Shown here: one piece after another, positions 36,053-47,270 of the stretch
Numbering within the stretch: position 1 is the first letter of the stretch
Layout of the letters: the number at the start of each line of letters is the position of its first letter
From: Mytilus galloprovincialis
Lineage: Eukaryota > Mollusca > Bivalvia > Mytilida > Mytilidae
Direction of reading: 5' to 3'
DNA: 64,000 bases
Assembly: GCF_965363235.1 (NCBI RefSeq)
Contig: NC_134849.1
Span: 46,694,122-46,758,121 of the forward strand
Position numbers and translations under genes: made by a program
The notes under the pieces: generated by a model
Seen by the model: the letters and a program-made list of their open reading frames with translations, nothing else
Told to the model about the DNA's origin: nothing
Database searches by the model: none

Positions 36053-37132
36053 TTTTAGTTGGGTTCGTGTTGCTTAGTCTATAGTTTCCTGTAGGTGTAG
36101 TATTTTTTGAATTTGTTTGTCTTTTTTCTTTGTATTAAATTTGTTTACATAGTGTTGTCAGTTTTTCTTCGATTTGTAATCTTTAAATTGAGTGTAACAT
36201 TGTAACTACAATTCATTTGTCCCCATTTTATCATCCGCCTCTTTATTAAATACAAAGAGAACAGCTTTCAGAAGGAAAACAACTAAATGGATAACAATTA
36301 ACAGATTTGGAAACAACGATCGTTCATATTGAAACAGTAACAATGTAACTTCTTTTCATTATTTGACAGTTGATGAATTGAATGTGTTATATGCCAAGTA
36401 GATAGTTATTCAGAACTGGCATGGTTATGTAATACGTTATAAAATGGTTTGAGGATTTTTCATCGTGTCATGATTAATTAATCGATGACTTCCGAACGTC
36501 AATCGGCATATGTATTCAAGGCGATAACATGTTAATTAATAATAAGATATAAATATATCCTGCTTTGTACTAGACCTGCACTACTTTTAAAAACACTTTA
36601 ATCTTACAAGGTAACAGACAGCAGGAAGATTTATCTCCCGTTGCGGACACATTATTCCGACACTAAGCCAACAAGTACATGTATACATTATACCGTGTAC
36701 AAAGGTACCTTTAACTGAAATGTTCAAATCGTAGGTTTTAAACGAAATACAATAGAACCAGGTCGGATTGCATGGGACAAGTGTAAATATGAAATTTGGT
36801 TTAACTACATGAAAAGCTATTGTTCATTGTGTGTTTAATCATTTGTTTTTAATGTTCGTTAACACAGGGAAGTTATTTATATTTTTTACCTGATGATTCA
36901 GTTGTATAGAATTCAATTGACTTGCACATGATTTTCATATTCATATTTAAAATGGTTATGAGGCTGATTGACGAATTCTGAAGTAAGGAAACGTATTTAG
37001 ATAATACGGCAATAAAGAGATATGAAGAACACAGCGATCTTTTAAACATATGGCGATAAGTTCATAACTACTGAATTCATAGTGCATGTCAAATTTTCAT
37101 AACAACTTTCTGTTTTCTTTTCAGATATGTAA

Positions 37133-38188
37133 ATGGTGGAGTCAGTAACTGATGTCATGGAGAACAGTACGTGTCATACATGGATTCCAGCGGAATTGCA
37201 GGATAGAAATGTCACATTGGAACTTCTCAATGAATTGCATGTTAAACGCAATATCGGTGGAATTATTATGCTCCTCTGCTTTTCGGTAGTTGGGTTGATT
37301 GGAAACACGCACGTGTTATATGTATATTCCCGTCAATATAAGCAATCTAACTATAGGATATATGTGCTATTTCTAGCAATGTTGGATGTGATCAACTGTA
37401 CGGTTGTGGCTCCTCTGGTGGTAGTGTATCTCTTTCATCCGCTGATGTATCCGTCTAATATATTTTGTAAAGTTTTTAGAACAATATTATATTATATGGC
37501 GATTGCAAGTACTTTATCACTGGTATCGATAGCAATAGAAAGATTCCGAAAAATTAGATTTCCATTTAAAGAAAAGTTATCAGAAAGTGCAGTGATAAAA
37601 CTTTGTATTGGGAGCTTAGTTGTTGCCGCCATTTTATCATGGCCTGCTCCGATATTGTGGGGACTAAGTACAGTTGAAACTGGTGTTCCAGGATTTGAAG
37701 GGAAACGATGCTTCACTGATGATAGTTTTAAAGACTCAAAAATTAATTTACAAGCAATGTACAATGCTTGTTTAATATTGTTTTATTTCTTAGTTTCTGG
37801 TACATTGATTGTTATTTATATTTATATTGGAATAAATATTCACAAACAGTACAAGTTTCGGGGTGAGCAGATCGCGTGTCAGACCCGCTTAAATGGAAGA
37901 AAAGATTCAGTGAATACTAATGGAAATAGTGCACGGAATGCAACATATACTTTATGTGCAGTGACTTTTGCGTATGTTGGTAGTGCGCTGCCTCACCATC
38001 TGCTTGCGCTTCTGATTTTCCTTATTCCCAACTTTGACTGCTCAATGAGTTTATTCGGTTCACGTTGGTATTATACATTTGTATGGTCATACTTTTTCAA
38101 TAGTGTCATAAACCCGTTTATATACGGGATCCGTGACCGGAAGTTCAGATTCGCGGTAAAGAATATTTATCGAGTTTGTGGAAAGTAA
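37133..38188 (+). CDS. Class A (rhodopsin-like) G-protein-coupled receptor, paralogue 2
   Basis: A 351-residue plasma-membrane receptor with the same layout as the one at 5086. The N-terminus has NST and NVT sequons and shares the CHTWI and NVTLxLLNE blocks. Helix 1 has GN near 57-58, helix 2 LAMLD, and helix 3 starts near the disulfide cysteine in IFCKVFRT. The DRY box is ERF, ECL2 has KRCF, helix 6 has SALPHH instead of CWxP, and helix 7 ends NPFIY followed by the conserved GIRDRKFRFAVK helix 8. The third intracellular loop and C-terminus are the most divergent parts. A polypyrimidine tract and TTTTCAG acceptor ends 8 bases before the ATG (exon start 37125), the same 5' UTR intron position as paralogue 1. 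An AATAAA lies 58 bases after the stop. Ligand unknown. Confidence 0.93.
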   Translation: MVESVTDVMENSTCHTWIPAELQDRNVTLELLNELHVKRNIGGIIMLLCFSVVGLIGNTHVLYVYSRQYKQSNYRIYVLFLAMLDVINCTVVAPLVVVYLFHPLMYPSNIFCKVFRTILYYMAIASTLSLVSIAIERFRKIRFPFKEKLSESAVIKLCIGSLVVAAILSWPAPILWGLSTVETGVPGFEGKRCFTDDSFKDSKINLQAMYNACLILFYFLVSGTLIVIYIYIGINIHKQYKFRGEQIACQTRLNGRKDSVNTNGNSARNATYTLCAVTFAYVGSALPHHLLALLIFLIPNFDCSMSLFGSRWYYTFVWSYFFNSVINPFIYGIRDRKFRFAVKNIYRVCGK

Positions 38189-38245
38189 ATTGAGCATTTT
38201 ATATATTTTATTTGAAAAATGTTTCAACGTCTTTAAAATCTTTGT

Positions 38246-38251
38246 AATAAA
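38246..38251 (+). other. Candidate polyadenylation signal of receptor 2
   Basis: AATAAA 58 bases downstream of the stop codon at 38188; a second AATAAA occurs near 38345. Position is suitable for a short 3' UTR; usage is inferred. Confidence 0.5.
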
Positions 38252-38259
38252 TTGTTTTA

Positions 38260-39090
38260 TATTATTCAATCTGGTGTACATATTGAAATTTCATCCAAAT
38301 GTAGTATTTCCAAATATTAAACAAATTGGCTATACATTGGAAAAAATAAAATCAGATAAAATTTAAACATGAAAAAACTTAAATAGCAAGCGTGACATTT
38401 CAGAGCTTCAAGTGCGAGACATATCATTGCACAAGGCACTCTGATTATTTACTTGTCATGCATTGTCAGGACGAGAACAAAATAATGAATTAAACAGATA
38501 ATTTTCTGCTACAATATTATTATGTCGGACAGTAGGAAGGCCGGGATTTCGACAGCTACTTTAAAATGCATCTACCTTGCAACAGGCCTACTCCAGACCC
38601 ATTAAACTTTCCTAGAGCGGGACATTATCCTCAAACACATGGGCTTAACTAGTTTTTTTTCTGATCGGACGGATTTACTTTAGGATTGGAGAGGAACAGG
38701 GATATATGCAAATGTATATACACAAAGACAACTCTTGGATAATATAAAACATAAGATAATGTAGAATGATAGCCGGTGGGATAACTCTTATAGAATGTAA
38801 TATCTATGAATCATCGTATGGCATTTAACAATTAGCAGACAACAAATCGCAAAGTAAGCCATGAAAAGCCTCGAAATAACAAATGTTGAACAATTCAAAT
38901 GAGAAAACTAACGGTTTGATTTATGTACATAACAAAAAACTAAAAACAAATATTCGTAATATGGATTTATTATTACAATTTTATATTTTTGATGTTATAG
39001 ACGTTTTTATTCATTTTTTTATATTTGCCGCAACATTTTTTTTAATTTCATATTTTTGTATTGCTTCATGAGTAGGTAACTTTATTATTT
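38260..39090. other. 3' flank of receptor 2, nothing recognised
   Basis: AT-rich. The small frame 38883-39071 is phenylalanine-rich noise. About 38740-38880 has a few words resembling repeat family B ('GAATGATAGCCGGTGGGATA') but is too diverged to claim. Confidence 0.4.
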
Positions 39091-39096
39091 ATTGTA

Positions 39097-41314
39097 ATTT
39101 GTACGACTTTGCCCCCCGCAGAGCTATAGAAAAACAGTACATTAACGGGTGTTACACGGACTCTTTTTAGATGATACACGGACTCTTTTTAGTTGTTACA
39201 CGGACACTTTTTATGAATAGAATCACTCGTGCATGATCAGTGAGTTCATGGGCACTTTAACTTTCAATTAGATTTGAACTTTTTGGTTCACCGACTTATT
39301 TCCTGTCTTTTTATTGAACAAAATATTAACGTTAGCATCAATATCTATTTTCAAACATTTCCATTAAAATACTATTCATATCAGTACACTAAGGGATTAG
39401 ACATTTAACTTCAAAGGGGGGGGGGGGGTATGGTTTTTCCCTAAAAAAAGATATTTTGATCACAAATTTTATCACAAAAAAATTATTATGGTCAAGCAGA
39501 TGACAAATTAATGTTTTGCATGATTCCTTGATTTCCGAATACCGTATATAGTGCTAATTTAAACAAAAACATTTGGGTGATGGCGTTGAAAGTAAATAGT
39601 TAATTAATGTACGATAGCCGAGGACCTTGACCTGACTACAAGTGCAGAAAAAACTATTCGGCTGGTTGTTACCGGCCTCTTTCCTTTGTTACTTTTGATT
39701 TTTATCTGACTTGTACGACGTTTCAAGAAAGTTATAATACATTTTGCAAGACTAAACATTTGAGATATTTAGATAGCCATAAAGCAGTAAATGTAAGTTG
39801 TAGTATAAACATTTTTCATTTCCCTTCAACCGAGATTTTTTTTAAAGAATAAAAAAAACAGGAATCTATTTAGGTAATTATTTGATAAAAAAAAGAGCCA
39901 TTTAAAGGAAAAGATGAATGTTGTACACATTTTAGACTTTTAAAAGGCAACTGTCTTCGTAAAAAAGTAATATACGTTTGATCTTTATGGATGACACGGA
40001 AAGCGGGGAAGAAGGGGGGGGGGGCTAATTTATTTTAAGATAAACAGGCTGTAATCTTTATTTCTGATGAAAAATGCAGGATATGCCATTCCATCCCCCC
40101 ATCCCCCCTTAAAAAAATACGTTTGTTGCCAAATTCATGAATTTAATATTCAGTGGTTGGGGGGGGGGGGGTCCCGGGGGTTGGAACAGCCTTGTTTTGG
40201 ATGATCAATGCATTTAAATGGGGACATAAAGTTGGACCCCCTGTTTTGTCCTGGATTTGGACCTGGATCCGCCACTGAAATAAATTCGATAACAATATAA
40301 ATGTATCAAAAGAATGAATTTCCTACTTCATTAGTAAATGAAATGTTTATGAAAAAATGAATTTTGTCTTAATATTAAATATATTCAGGCATATACTCAA
40401 TTTTTTTTTAAATTCATGCTCGTCTCTAGATCTGCAAGTGTTGATCGGGAATAAACACGTGTTACTATATGATCCAATCGCAGCTTACCGCCCAAAATTG
40501 ATGACATAAGTTGAATGATTTTCTTTTAGATTTGCTGCTTATTTGGACGTGTATTACATGAACACTTTTTGTTTATAGGATCAATCGTGCATTGGTGAGT
40601 TGATAGGGATTTTATCTTTTGATAAGATTTGATTTTTATTTATTTATTTCCTGTCTTAATTTTATTGAAATATACACGTCAGTATCATCATTGCTTTACT
40701 TTGAGCATTGTCCAAAATACTATTCATATCCATATATTGAAGAAAACGTTTATTGACCGAATATTTTGCTTCATAAAGGGGGCGGTATGTTCTTTTTTTT
40801 TTAGTACATTAATTAACTATTTACTTTCAACGCCATCACCCAAATGTTTTTGTTTAAATTAGCACTGTATACGGTATTCGGAAATCAAGGAATCATGCAA
40901 AACATTAATTTGTCATCTGCTTGACCATAATAATTTTTTTGTGATAAAATTTGTGATCAAAATATCTTTTTTTAGGGAAAAACCATACCCCCCCCTTTGA
41001 AGTTAAATGTCTAATCCCTTAGTGTACTGATATGAATAGTATTTTAATGGAAATGTTTGAAAATAGATATTGATGCTAACGTTAATATTTTGTTCAATAA
41101 AAAGACAGGAAATAAGTCGGTGAACCAAAAAGTTCAAATCTAATTGAAAGTTAAAGTGCCCATGAACTCACTGATCATGCACGAGTGATTCTATTCATAA
41201 AAAGTGTCCGTGTAACAACTAAAAAGAGTCCGTGTATCATCTAAAAAGAGTCCGTGTAACACCCGTTAATGTACTGTTTTTCTATAGCTCTGCGGGGGGC
41301 AAAGTCGTACAAAT
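39097..41314. mobile_element. 2.2 kb element with ~515 bp terminal inverted repeats
   Basis: The left arm (39097-39613) and right arm (40804-41314) are reverse complements at about 99% by eye. They start ATTTGTACGACTTTGCCCCC and include a TTACACGGACTCTTTTTAG word repeated twice. Differences are mainly poly-G length. The 1.19 kb interior has no convincing ORF. It contains a GGATCC-type short repeat (about 40150-40280) and, at about 40540-40800, a diverged copy of part of the left arm in the same orientation. Flanks read ATTGTA and ATTGGA, an imperfect possible target duplication. A foldback or long-TIR non-autonomous DNA transposon is likely, recent given the arm identity. Confidence 0.85.
40540..40800 (+). 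repeat. Diverged internal copy of the inverted-repeat arm
   Basis: Shares ordered words with 39190-39430: 'AACACTTTTT', 'ATCAATCGTGCAT', 'GTGAGTT', TTATTTCCTGTCTTAATTTTA, 'CCAAAATACTATTCATATC' and 'CTTCATAAAGGGGG'. Identity is far lower than between the two outer arms. This suggests an older arm or an insertion of a related element before the outer arms were homogenised. Confidence 0.65.
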
Positions 41315-41319
41315 ATTGG

Positions 41320-43190
41320 ATATACATTAAAGAAGCTTATCGTGACTGCAACATACTATATGTGAATGTTTTTGAAAATAATTATGACTTAAGAGCCAAG
41401 TACATTGTATAAGCTATGATCAGTTGTCTTAAGCAATCGTGGACAATTGTTAAAAAAAATACAGAATAAATTTGAAGTTTTATTTGTTTAAAGTGCTTAT
41501 CTGGATTTACCTTCTCCAAGAACGTTTAAAGCCTTAATATGAAAGTGCAGAATTCCTAAGTACCCTGTTAAAAACGTTTGAACATGTATCAATTTATAAA
41601 CCTAAATATTGTATGACATTTATCATATCAAGCTAGGTCAGCTTTACCTGAGGAGTACTTGTATGATAATTATACTTTGTAAATTTATTATTGGGGAAAT
41701 TAAGAACAACTATGTCGCAAACGATATTACGACCAAATTGAAGCACTTACTTCTGAGCTGGAAAAAACATCGGAAACAAGCAGTACACCAGCACAGATCA
41801 TGACAGATCATGGTGCGTTCGAAGCACTTTTCAAAATTAGAACCTTGGACTGAATACCTAAACTAAGCCGAACCAAGATTACATTGAAGTATTAAAGCAA
41901 TGGCACTGCTTTTAAACACTACCTGTTAAGGAAATATTTGAGTCTTTAAACACGAGAAATGCCCTTTTTGAACATCATCGAAAATATATAATTTGACAAT
42001 TCACCCTTCACAATTATGTAAAACATACTATCTACCGAGACCTATGGAGCTGGCTATGCTTGCTCTACTGTACCATTTGAAATTATCCAGGGTCGGGTTT
42101 TATTAGGTTCTTGCTGCTCAACCTTTAGTTGTAAATGTAGTGTTTTAAACCCTGTTGTTTGTTTTTAAACATTTCGGCCACTCTTTGAATCATGAGTTTT
42201 GACTGTTTCGTTGGTATTTTTATCCTCTTTTCACCAAATTATTTGAAATACTCAAAATACGTTTGTTTGCAAAGAATCAAAACTTTACCTTTTGGCAGTA
42301 ATTTACTTGAAACTGTTCATGCCCAAACAACTTGTATGTATAGCGGTTACATGTACTACTAATTTTTTTAAATAATAACATTCTAATTTAGAAAAATCTC
42401 ACAAAGGAAATCTGAAAATTGAGGAAATAAAAGTTCTATGGATATAATAAGGCCAATAATTGGTTTACATGATCCCCACTTAAATATTTATAATATTTCT
42501 ATATTTATAATTATGTTTCATATACCAGTAAATTATTATTGTAATGGTAGATATTTGAGCAGTCAATTGATTTCAGTGAGATTCAAATGTAAATATCAGA
42601 TAAACATAATTTATTTGAAACAAAAATTCATGTTCAAAATGAAAGAAATACTTTACACAAATATCAAACTAAAACTCCGCCAAAAATTGAAAAGGAAACT
42701 TTAAGGCATAAAAACAGCACACATTGAACTAATTAAAAGACGGACTGAATTACGGTATCAAATTTAACTTGCATTCCAGTGACATTGTGAGAAGTCCTCC
42801 TGCACGATATTCACCGGGTCATAACAATATAGATTTCGTTAGACATGTAATGCAATTCATCGTTTTTAAATGTTTAAAGTATCATTGTGGAATTAGATAG
42901 AATGGATTACCATTCACGCAGATCCACTGGTTTTGTAATGGATGTAATAGATGGAAATACTTACCTTGCTGTTACATTAATCTTTGATTGGATTCAGAGC
43001 AAGTGGTATATTTACAAACGGTTGTGGACAGGTCTGAGATTATTGGTGAAGTGCTTCTTTAGAATGTATTTTATACCCAACGCGCACTGAAAAATAGTGG
43101 TATTCTGTTTGGTGTCTGGCAGTCCCTCTGACCGTCCTATGCAATATTCGTCGCATTTTCATAAGGAACTATACAGTTATTTGGAGTTCT
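41320..43190. other. Intergenic stretch, mostly unrecognised
   Basis: No exon is supported. About 42095-42250 carries a diverged family G fragment. The frame 42887-43090 starts with a plausible codon mix but has no recognised motif or splice context. Confidence 0.4.
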
Positions 43191-43192
43191 TC

Positions 43193-43775
43193 AAAGGAGT
43201 AGGTTCAGTATGACCCCTTTTTGGCCCCAAAATATAGCAGTTTTACAAAATTTTTAAAATGTAAACCTTTAGTTATTTATTGGACAGTAGAATGCTTCTG
43301 CTACATAAATATGAGCTGTTTTTGACAATACAATGCACATATATCCGGTACTAGCACCATTAAGTCATGCTAAATTACTGAAATCCTCATAATTCTAGCA
43401 TTTTAGTTAAATTTTAGACGGTCTTCGTGTAAAACGAATGTGGCCGCATTCGTGTTCATCCTTAATATTGAAATGTAAGTTGTATTTTATGATAATACAT
43501 AACATATATAAAGGTTGAGGATGAACACGGATGCGGCCACTTTCATTTTTACCAAAAACCATCTGAAAAGTGACATTTTTCGGCATATTAGGTAGATTTT
43601 CATATTTGAGCTTGAATCGGATCGTTTTTACTGACTAAATCTGTTAAAATCTTTCACATAAACTAATTAATTCAAATAAAATAGACACTTAAGTGTTTAA
43701 AAAGTGGTCAAAATCTTTCGTCAGATGAACCTGAAATTTGAGGCCAAAATCGGTCCTTACCGGACCTACTCCTTT
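43193..43775. mobile_element. MITE family D, copy 2
   Basis: Terminal AAAGGAGTAGGT and 'GGACCTACTCCTTT' are inverted. The body is colinear with copy 1 (14812-15500) but lacks the SINE. Near 43430-43550 it has an internal inverted pair, GTGGCCGCATTCGTGTTCAT and 'GATGAACACGGATGCGGCCA', so the interior can fold. No coding capacity. Confidence 0.85.
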
Positions 43776-44769
43776 GGTATGAAGTAAGCATTGCCGCTTA
43801 TTGACTTCCTTTTACATCATTATTCTTGTTACCGAATGAAGTTTTCTGTGAATTTGCATGCTTGATATGAACTTCGATTCAAATCTTTCTGGAATTTTAT
43901 ATAAAAAGACAATAATAGTGCATTGACTTGACATATCAACGATATAAGGATAAATATACAGTCAACGCATTTTGACTGCTCAAATAGAACGAGTGCAGTA
44001 TAACTCTTTTTATCATGCTTTTACTTGTACATTTTTTGCATCAATTGCTCATCAACTGTTTGTTTACTGAATACTTATATCAGGGGTAACATTTGTAAGC
44101 AAATATTGTGCAAAGTTTATCTAGTCTAAACGTTAACTTTGTTTAGTACTTATATGAAAGACAGTTGCCTTTTGGTGTGAAAGGTTATTTTTTTAAGATG
44201 ACAGAGTAATTTGTTAGTTATTTATTGTGGATTGATTTTTTGTTTGTTTCACGCATTCAAAAATATAACACAGAAGATATTATATACTAAAACCGAAATT
44301 GCACCACGGTATTTTGGTCATTTGTTAGAACTCCATGATAATTAATTTTAAGAGTTTGTTTTATTCCTACAACAGGCAAACTATCATGCATATTATTTTT
44401 TAGACAACTATTTCTATTTTGTAAGGTCTAATATTCGATACCAGCTTATACAACACAAATTCAAATGCATATACATGTATGGCTCAACTATGTAATTTTC
44501 ATGGAATTGAAAATATCGAGTATTTATACAAAAATAAATAACGAGGACAAAACCGACATTCTATGGAAGTAAGCTATGCAGACTCTTTTAGAAAAAAAAA
44601 ATGTGTAAAATATAATATGTGATATAAATCCAGTCGTATTACTAATACAGCCAAATTTTAAATCCATTAGAATGGTTCAACCCATTTGATTTGAAGAATG
44701 TCGGCAAATTTCGAGAACTAGAATGTATAAATGCTGCCAAAAATATTGCAGACAGGAAACCTTGACAAT

Positions 44770-45260
44770 ATGTCTATAGCAAGCTGTAACTGTCCTGTAC
44801 ACACCGTTACCGTAGCTCATTTTTGCTGATATGCTTTGCCTATATGCCTGTATGTGTTTCTCACATATGACGTGGCTCTGTACTTATACATCCTGTCATT
44901 GTGTTGTTGCGCATGGTAAATGTTTTGTTGATATATTTATTTGTTTTATAGTGATTAAGATATAAAACAATTATGAATGCTGTACCCCTATTTTTACATT
45001 TATACCGATTATGTCTGTTTGTTTTGTTCACACATCGTTGCCAATAAAATCGAATTTTATACGACTGTCATACAAGTGAGAGGTTTAGCTTACTATGAAA
45101 ACCATGTTTAATCCATAATTTTCTACATACGATAATGCATGTACCAAGTCAGGATAATGACAGTTGTTGTCCATTCGATTGATGTGTGTTAGCTTTTGAT
45201 TTTGGTATTTATTTAGGGACTTTCCGTTTTAATTTTTCTCGCAGTTCAGTATTTTTGTGA
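44770..45260 (+). repeat. Bivalve dispersed repeat family F, copy 1
   Basis: Contains GTGAGAGGTTTAGC, 'CCATGTTTAATCCATAATTT', 'TGTACCAAGTCAGGATAATG' and GGGACTTTCCGTTTTAATTT. It is colinear with 56700-57175. I know this as an abundant bivalve repeat; class unclear. Confidence 0.7.
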
Positions 45261-45712
45261 TTTTAAGACTTTTAAGATCTTGTCAAGTAAAAAGAGAACT
45301 AAGTGTCTCTAGTTTGATGTCGTCGAAAGAGATGTCAACCAAATTTAAGGTGTTTTTAGTGACCTTCTTGATGATAAAATCCCATCTCATGTCTGCTTCA
45401 TATTTGCCTTATGTTGATGTTAAGTAACGGTTACCAACAACCAGTCCTGTCTTCTTACAAGTCACAAGCATTGAACTTCGTAAATGGATTCTTTATTTGA
45501 TTGAGAGTGAAATTACAGCATTTGCCCTCAGAAACATAATTTAAATTCATTGCAAATCTGAAATTATAGATTAACACTGTATTATTGAAGAGTGGACCTC
45601 TTGGTCACCTTTTGTTTTTGTGTAATTGGTTGCCGTCTTCTAACGTACAGTAAAACAAACTCTCTTATCAAATATACGGATATGATACTCTTTGATATTA
45701 TACAATACTTAA

Positions 45713-46102
45713 GGATGCACTTAGGTGAAATTAAATAAATCAAGAATTTAAAATTGATATTGTAAGCTGGAAGAGTATTAGTTGAGGATCAATATAAGCT
45801 AAAAATATTAATAGGTCATGGAGCTCCTTTTCGAGATATTTGATTTATAAAATATGGCGGGAAAAGGCTGACTCAGACTTTTACCTTATATTTGCATTGA
45901 TATTATTTTGGTCTCAAATTAAAAGAAAGAAAATCAAGAATCTGCTTAAAGTTTGTTAAATGACCTTTGATGAGCTATTAAGTCTTATATGAAAAGATAA
46001 ATGGTTGTTATATGGCAAAATATTTCACCTTGTACCGTATGGAAAAGCACCAAGGAGTCCGAATATCTGACACCAATTCCAAAACCTCAACTTAGTACAT
46101 CC
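45713..46102. mobile_element. TTAA-flanked MITE (family E), copy 1
   Basis: TTAA flanks both ends (45709-45712 and 46103-46106). The ends GGATGCACTTAGGTGA and 'CTTAGTACATCC' are inverted. The 390-base body is colinear with 62059-62429 ('TTTAAAATTGAT', 'GCTGACTCA', 'CTTTTACC', 'AAATGACCTT', AGTCTTATAT). A TTAA duplication is typical of piggyBac and Kolobok superfamilies; which one is not determined. Confidence 0.8.
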
Positions 46103-46678
46103 TTAAGGTAATATATTTTAACATTCTATCCATCGATAAATATTCAAGGGACATACTACTGAAACAGTAGTGGTCTCAAAAGTGATCTTAATATGTTTAA
46201 CTAAAACTATAAACCAACGAAATAAATAAAAACAACATCAGGGGAAATATAAAAAAATAACTACAAGTGAATAACAAACAACAGCGATCAAAAACAATAC
46301 ATTATACAACAGTTTGAGTAACACGAATGCAACCACTCAGATATCTGAGCAAAATCGGACCAAGCTGTTTCTTCTGTCCACATTTAAGGAAGGGTCATAT
46401 CAAGTGACAACATATCGTACACTATAATATCACGATGGCTCTTATTTAAACCGGTGACATAACAATAGACATAAATAATATCATGAAATACAACACGTGA
46501 AATTTAAGATAAATAAAGAAAAAAATCTTCCAAAAAACATCTTGGGATGTTATGATATACAGTGCGGTCTAGTTGCAAAAATGTGCATCAAAACATGATA
46601 CCTTTCATGTTTTAAATGATTACAGAATGCATGTAATTTTCTACTTTGATCTGGCGATAAATGCACCCTCAGTCACCT

Positions 46679-46684
46679 TTTATT
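46679..46684 (-). other. Candidate polyadenylation signal of the lectin-like gene
   Basis: TTTATT on the + strand, that is AATAAA on the minus strand, about 135 bases beyond the stop codon at 46817. Suitable position for the 3' end; usage inferred. Confidence 0.5.
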
Positions 46685-46816
46685 AAAAAAACCGAATGCA
46701 AATAATATTTGAACACACTATTTAGTTACAAAAGCATACATAACCGTATATTGTAAATACGATTCAATGTATATAACAATGTTATGTAAATGCTATGAGT
46801 TGATCTCATTTTATAA

Positions 46817-47270
46817 TTAATTATACACATCTTCAGTATGTTGTCGGCTATGCCTGATATTTGTTGCAGTATTATACGTTGGGTCAGATTCGCATCGTTC
46901 AGCTATACTGCTATCGTACAAATTATTTTCCATGTTATTTGCAAGACATTTCGGTGTAATATTCAACCTGTCATATTCGCTTTCAACGGCTTCTGCTGAA
47001 GCTACTACAGATTTAAACCCAACATGCACAGGTGGCGGGTTATTGTTTTTCATAACAACTGCATACACATCATTCGGCTTCTTTCCTTCCGGTTCAGTAG
47101 CAATTTCAGTTCCCTTTGTTCTCACAGGAACAGGTCTACCAGCATGTGCCTCTTCGTCTTCGTAAAGTTGATTCATTCTTATATTATTTGATGGCGTGTT
47201 TCTCTCGTGATTGTCATTACTTATTTCACTCTGTTCATTATTTTGCCTTTTGGATAAAGCTTGTGTTCTC
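46817..47270 (-). CDS. Lectin-like receptor, exon K (cytoplasmic tail)
   Basis: 454 bases from acceptor ATTGCTAG to the stop codon. Encodes a hydrophilic tail starting RTQALSKRQ. It contains QLYEDEE, DVYAVVMK, SEYDRLN, NLYDSS, PTYNTA and a terminal EDVYN. SEYDRL fits the (I/V/L/S)xYxx(I/V/L) ITIM pattern. The other tyrosines sit among acidic residues, as kinase or SH2 sites often do. Confidence 0.9.
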
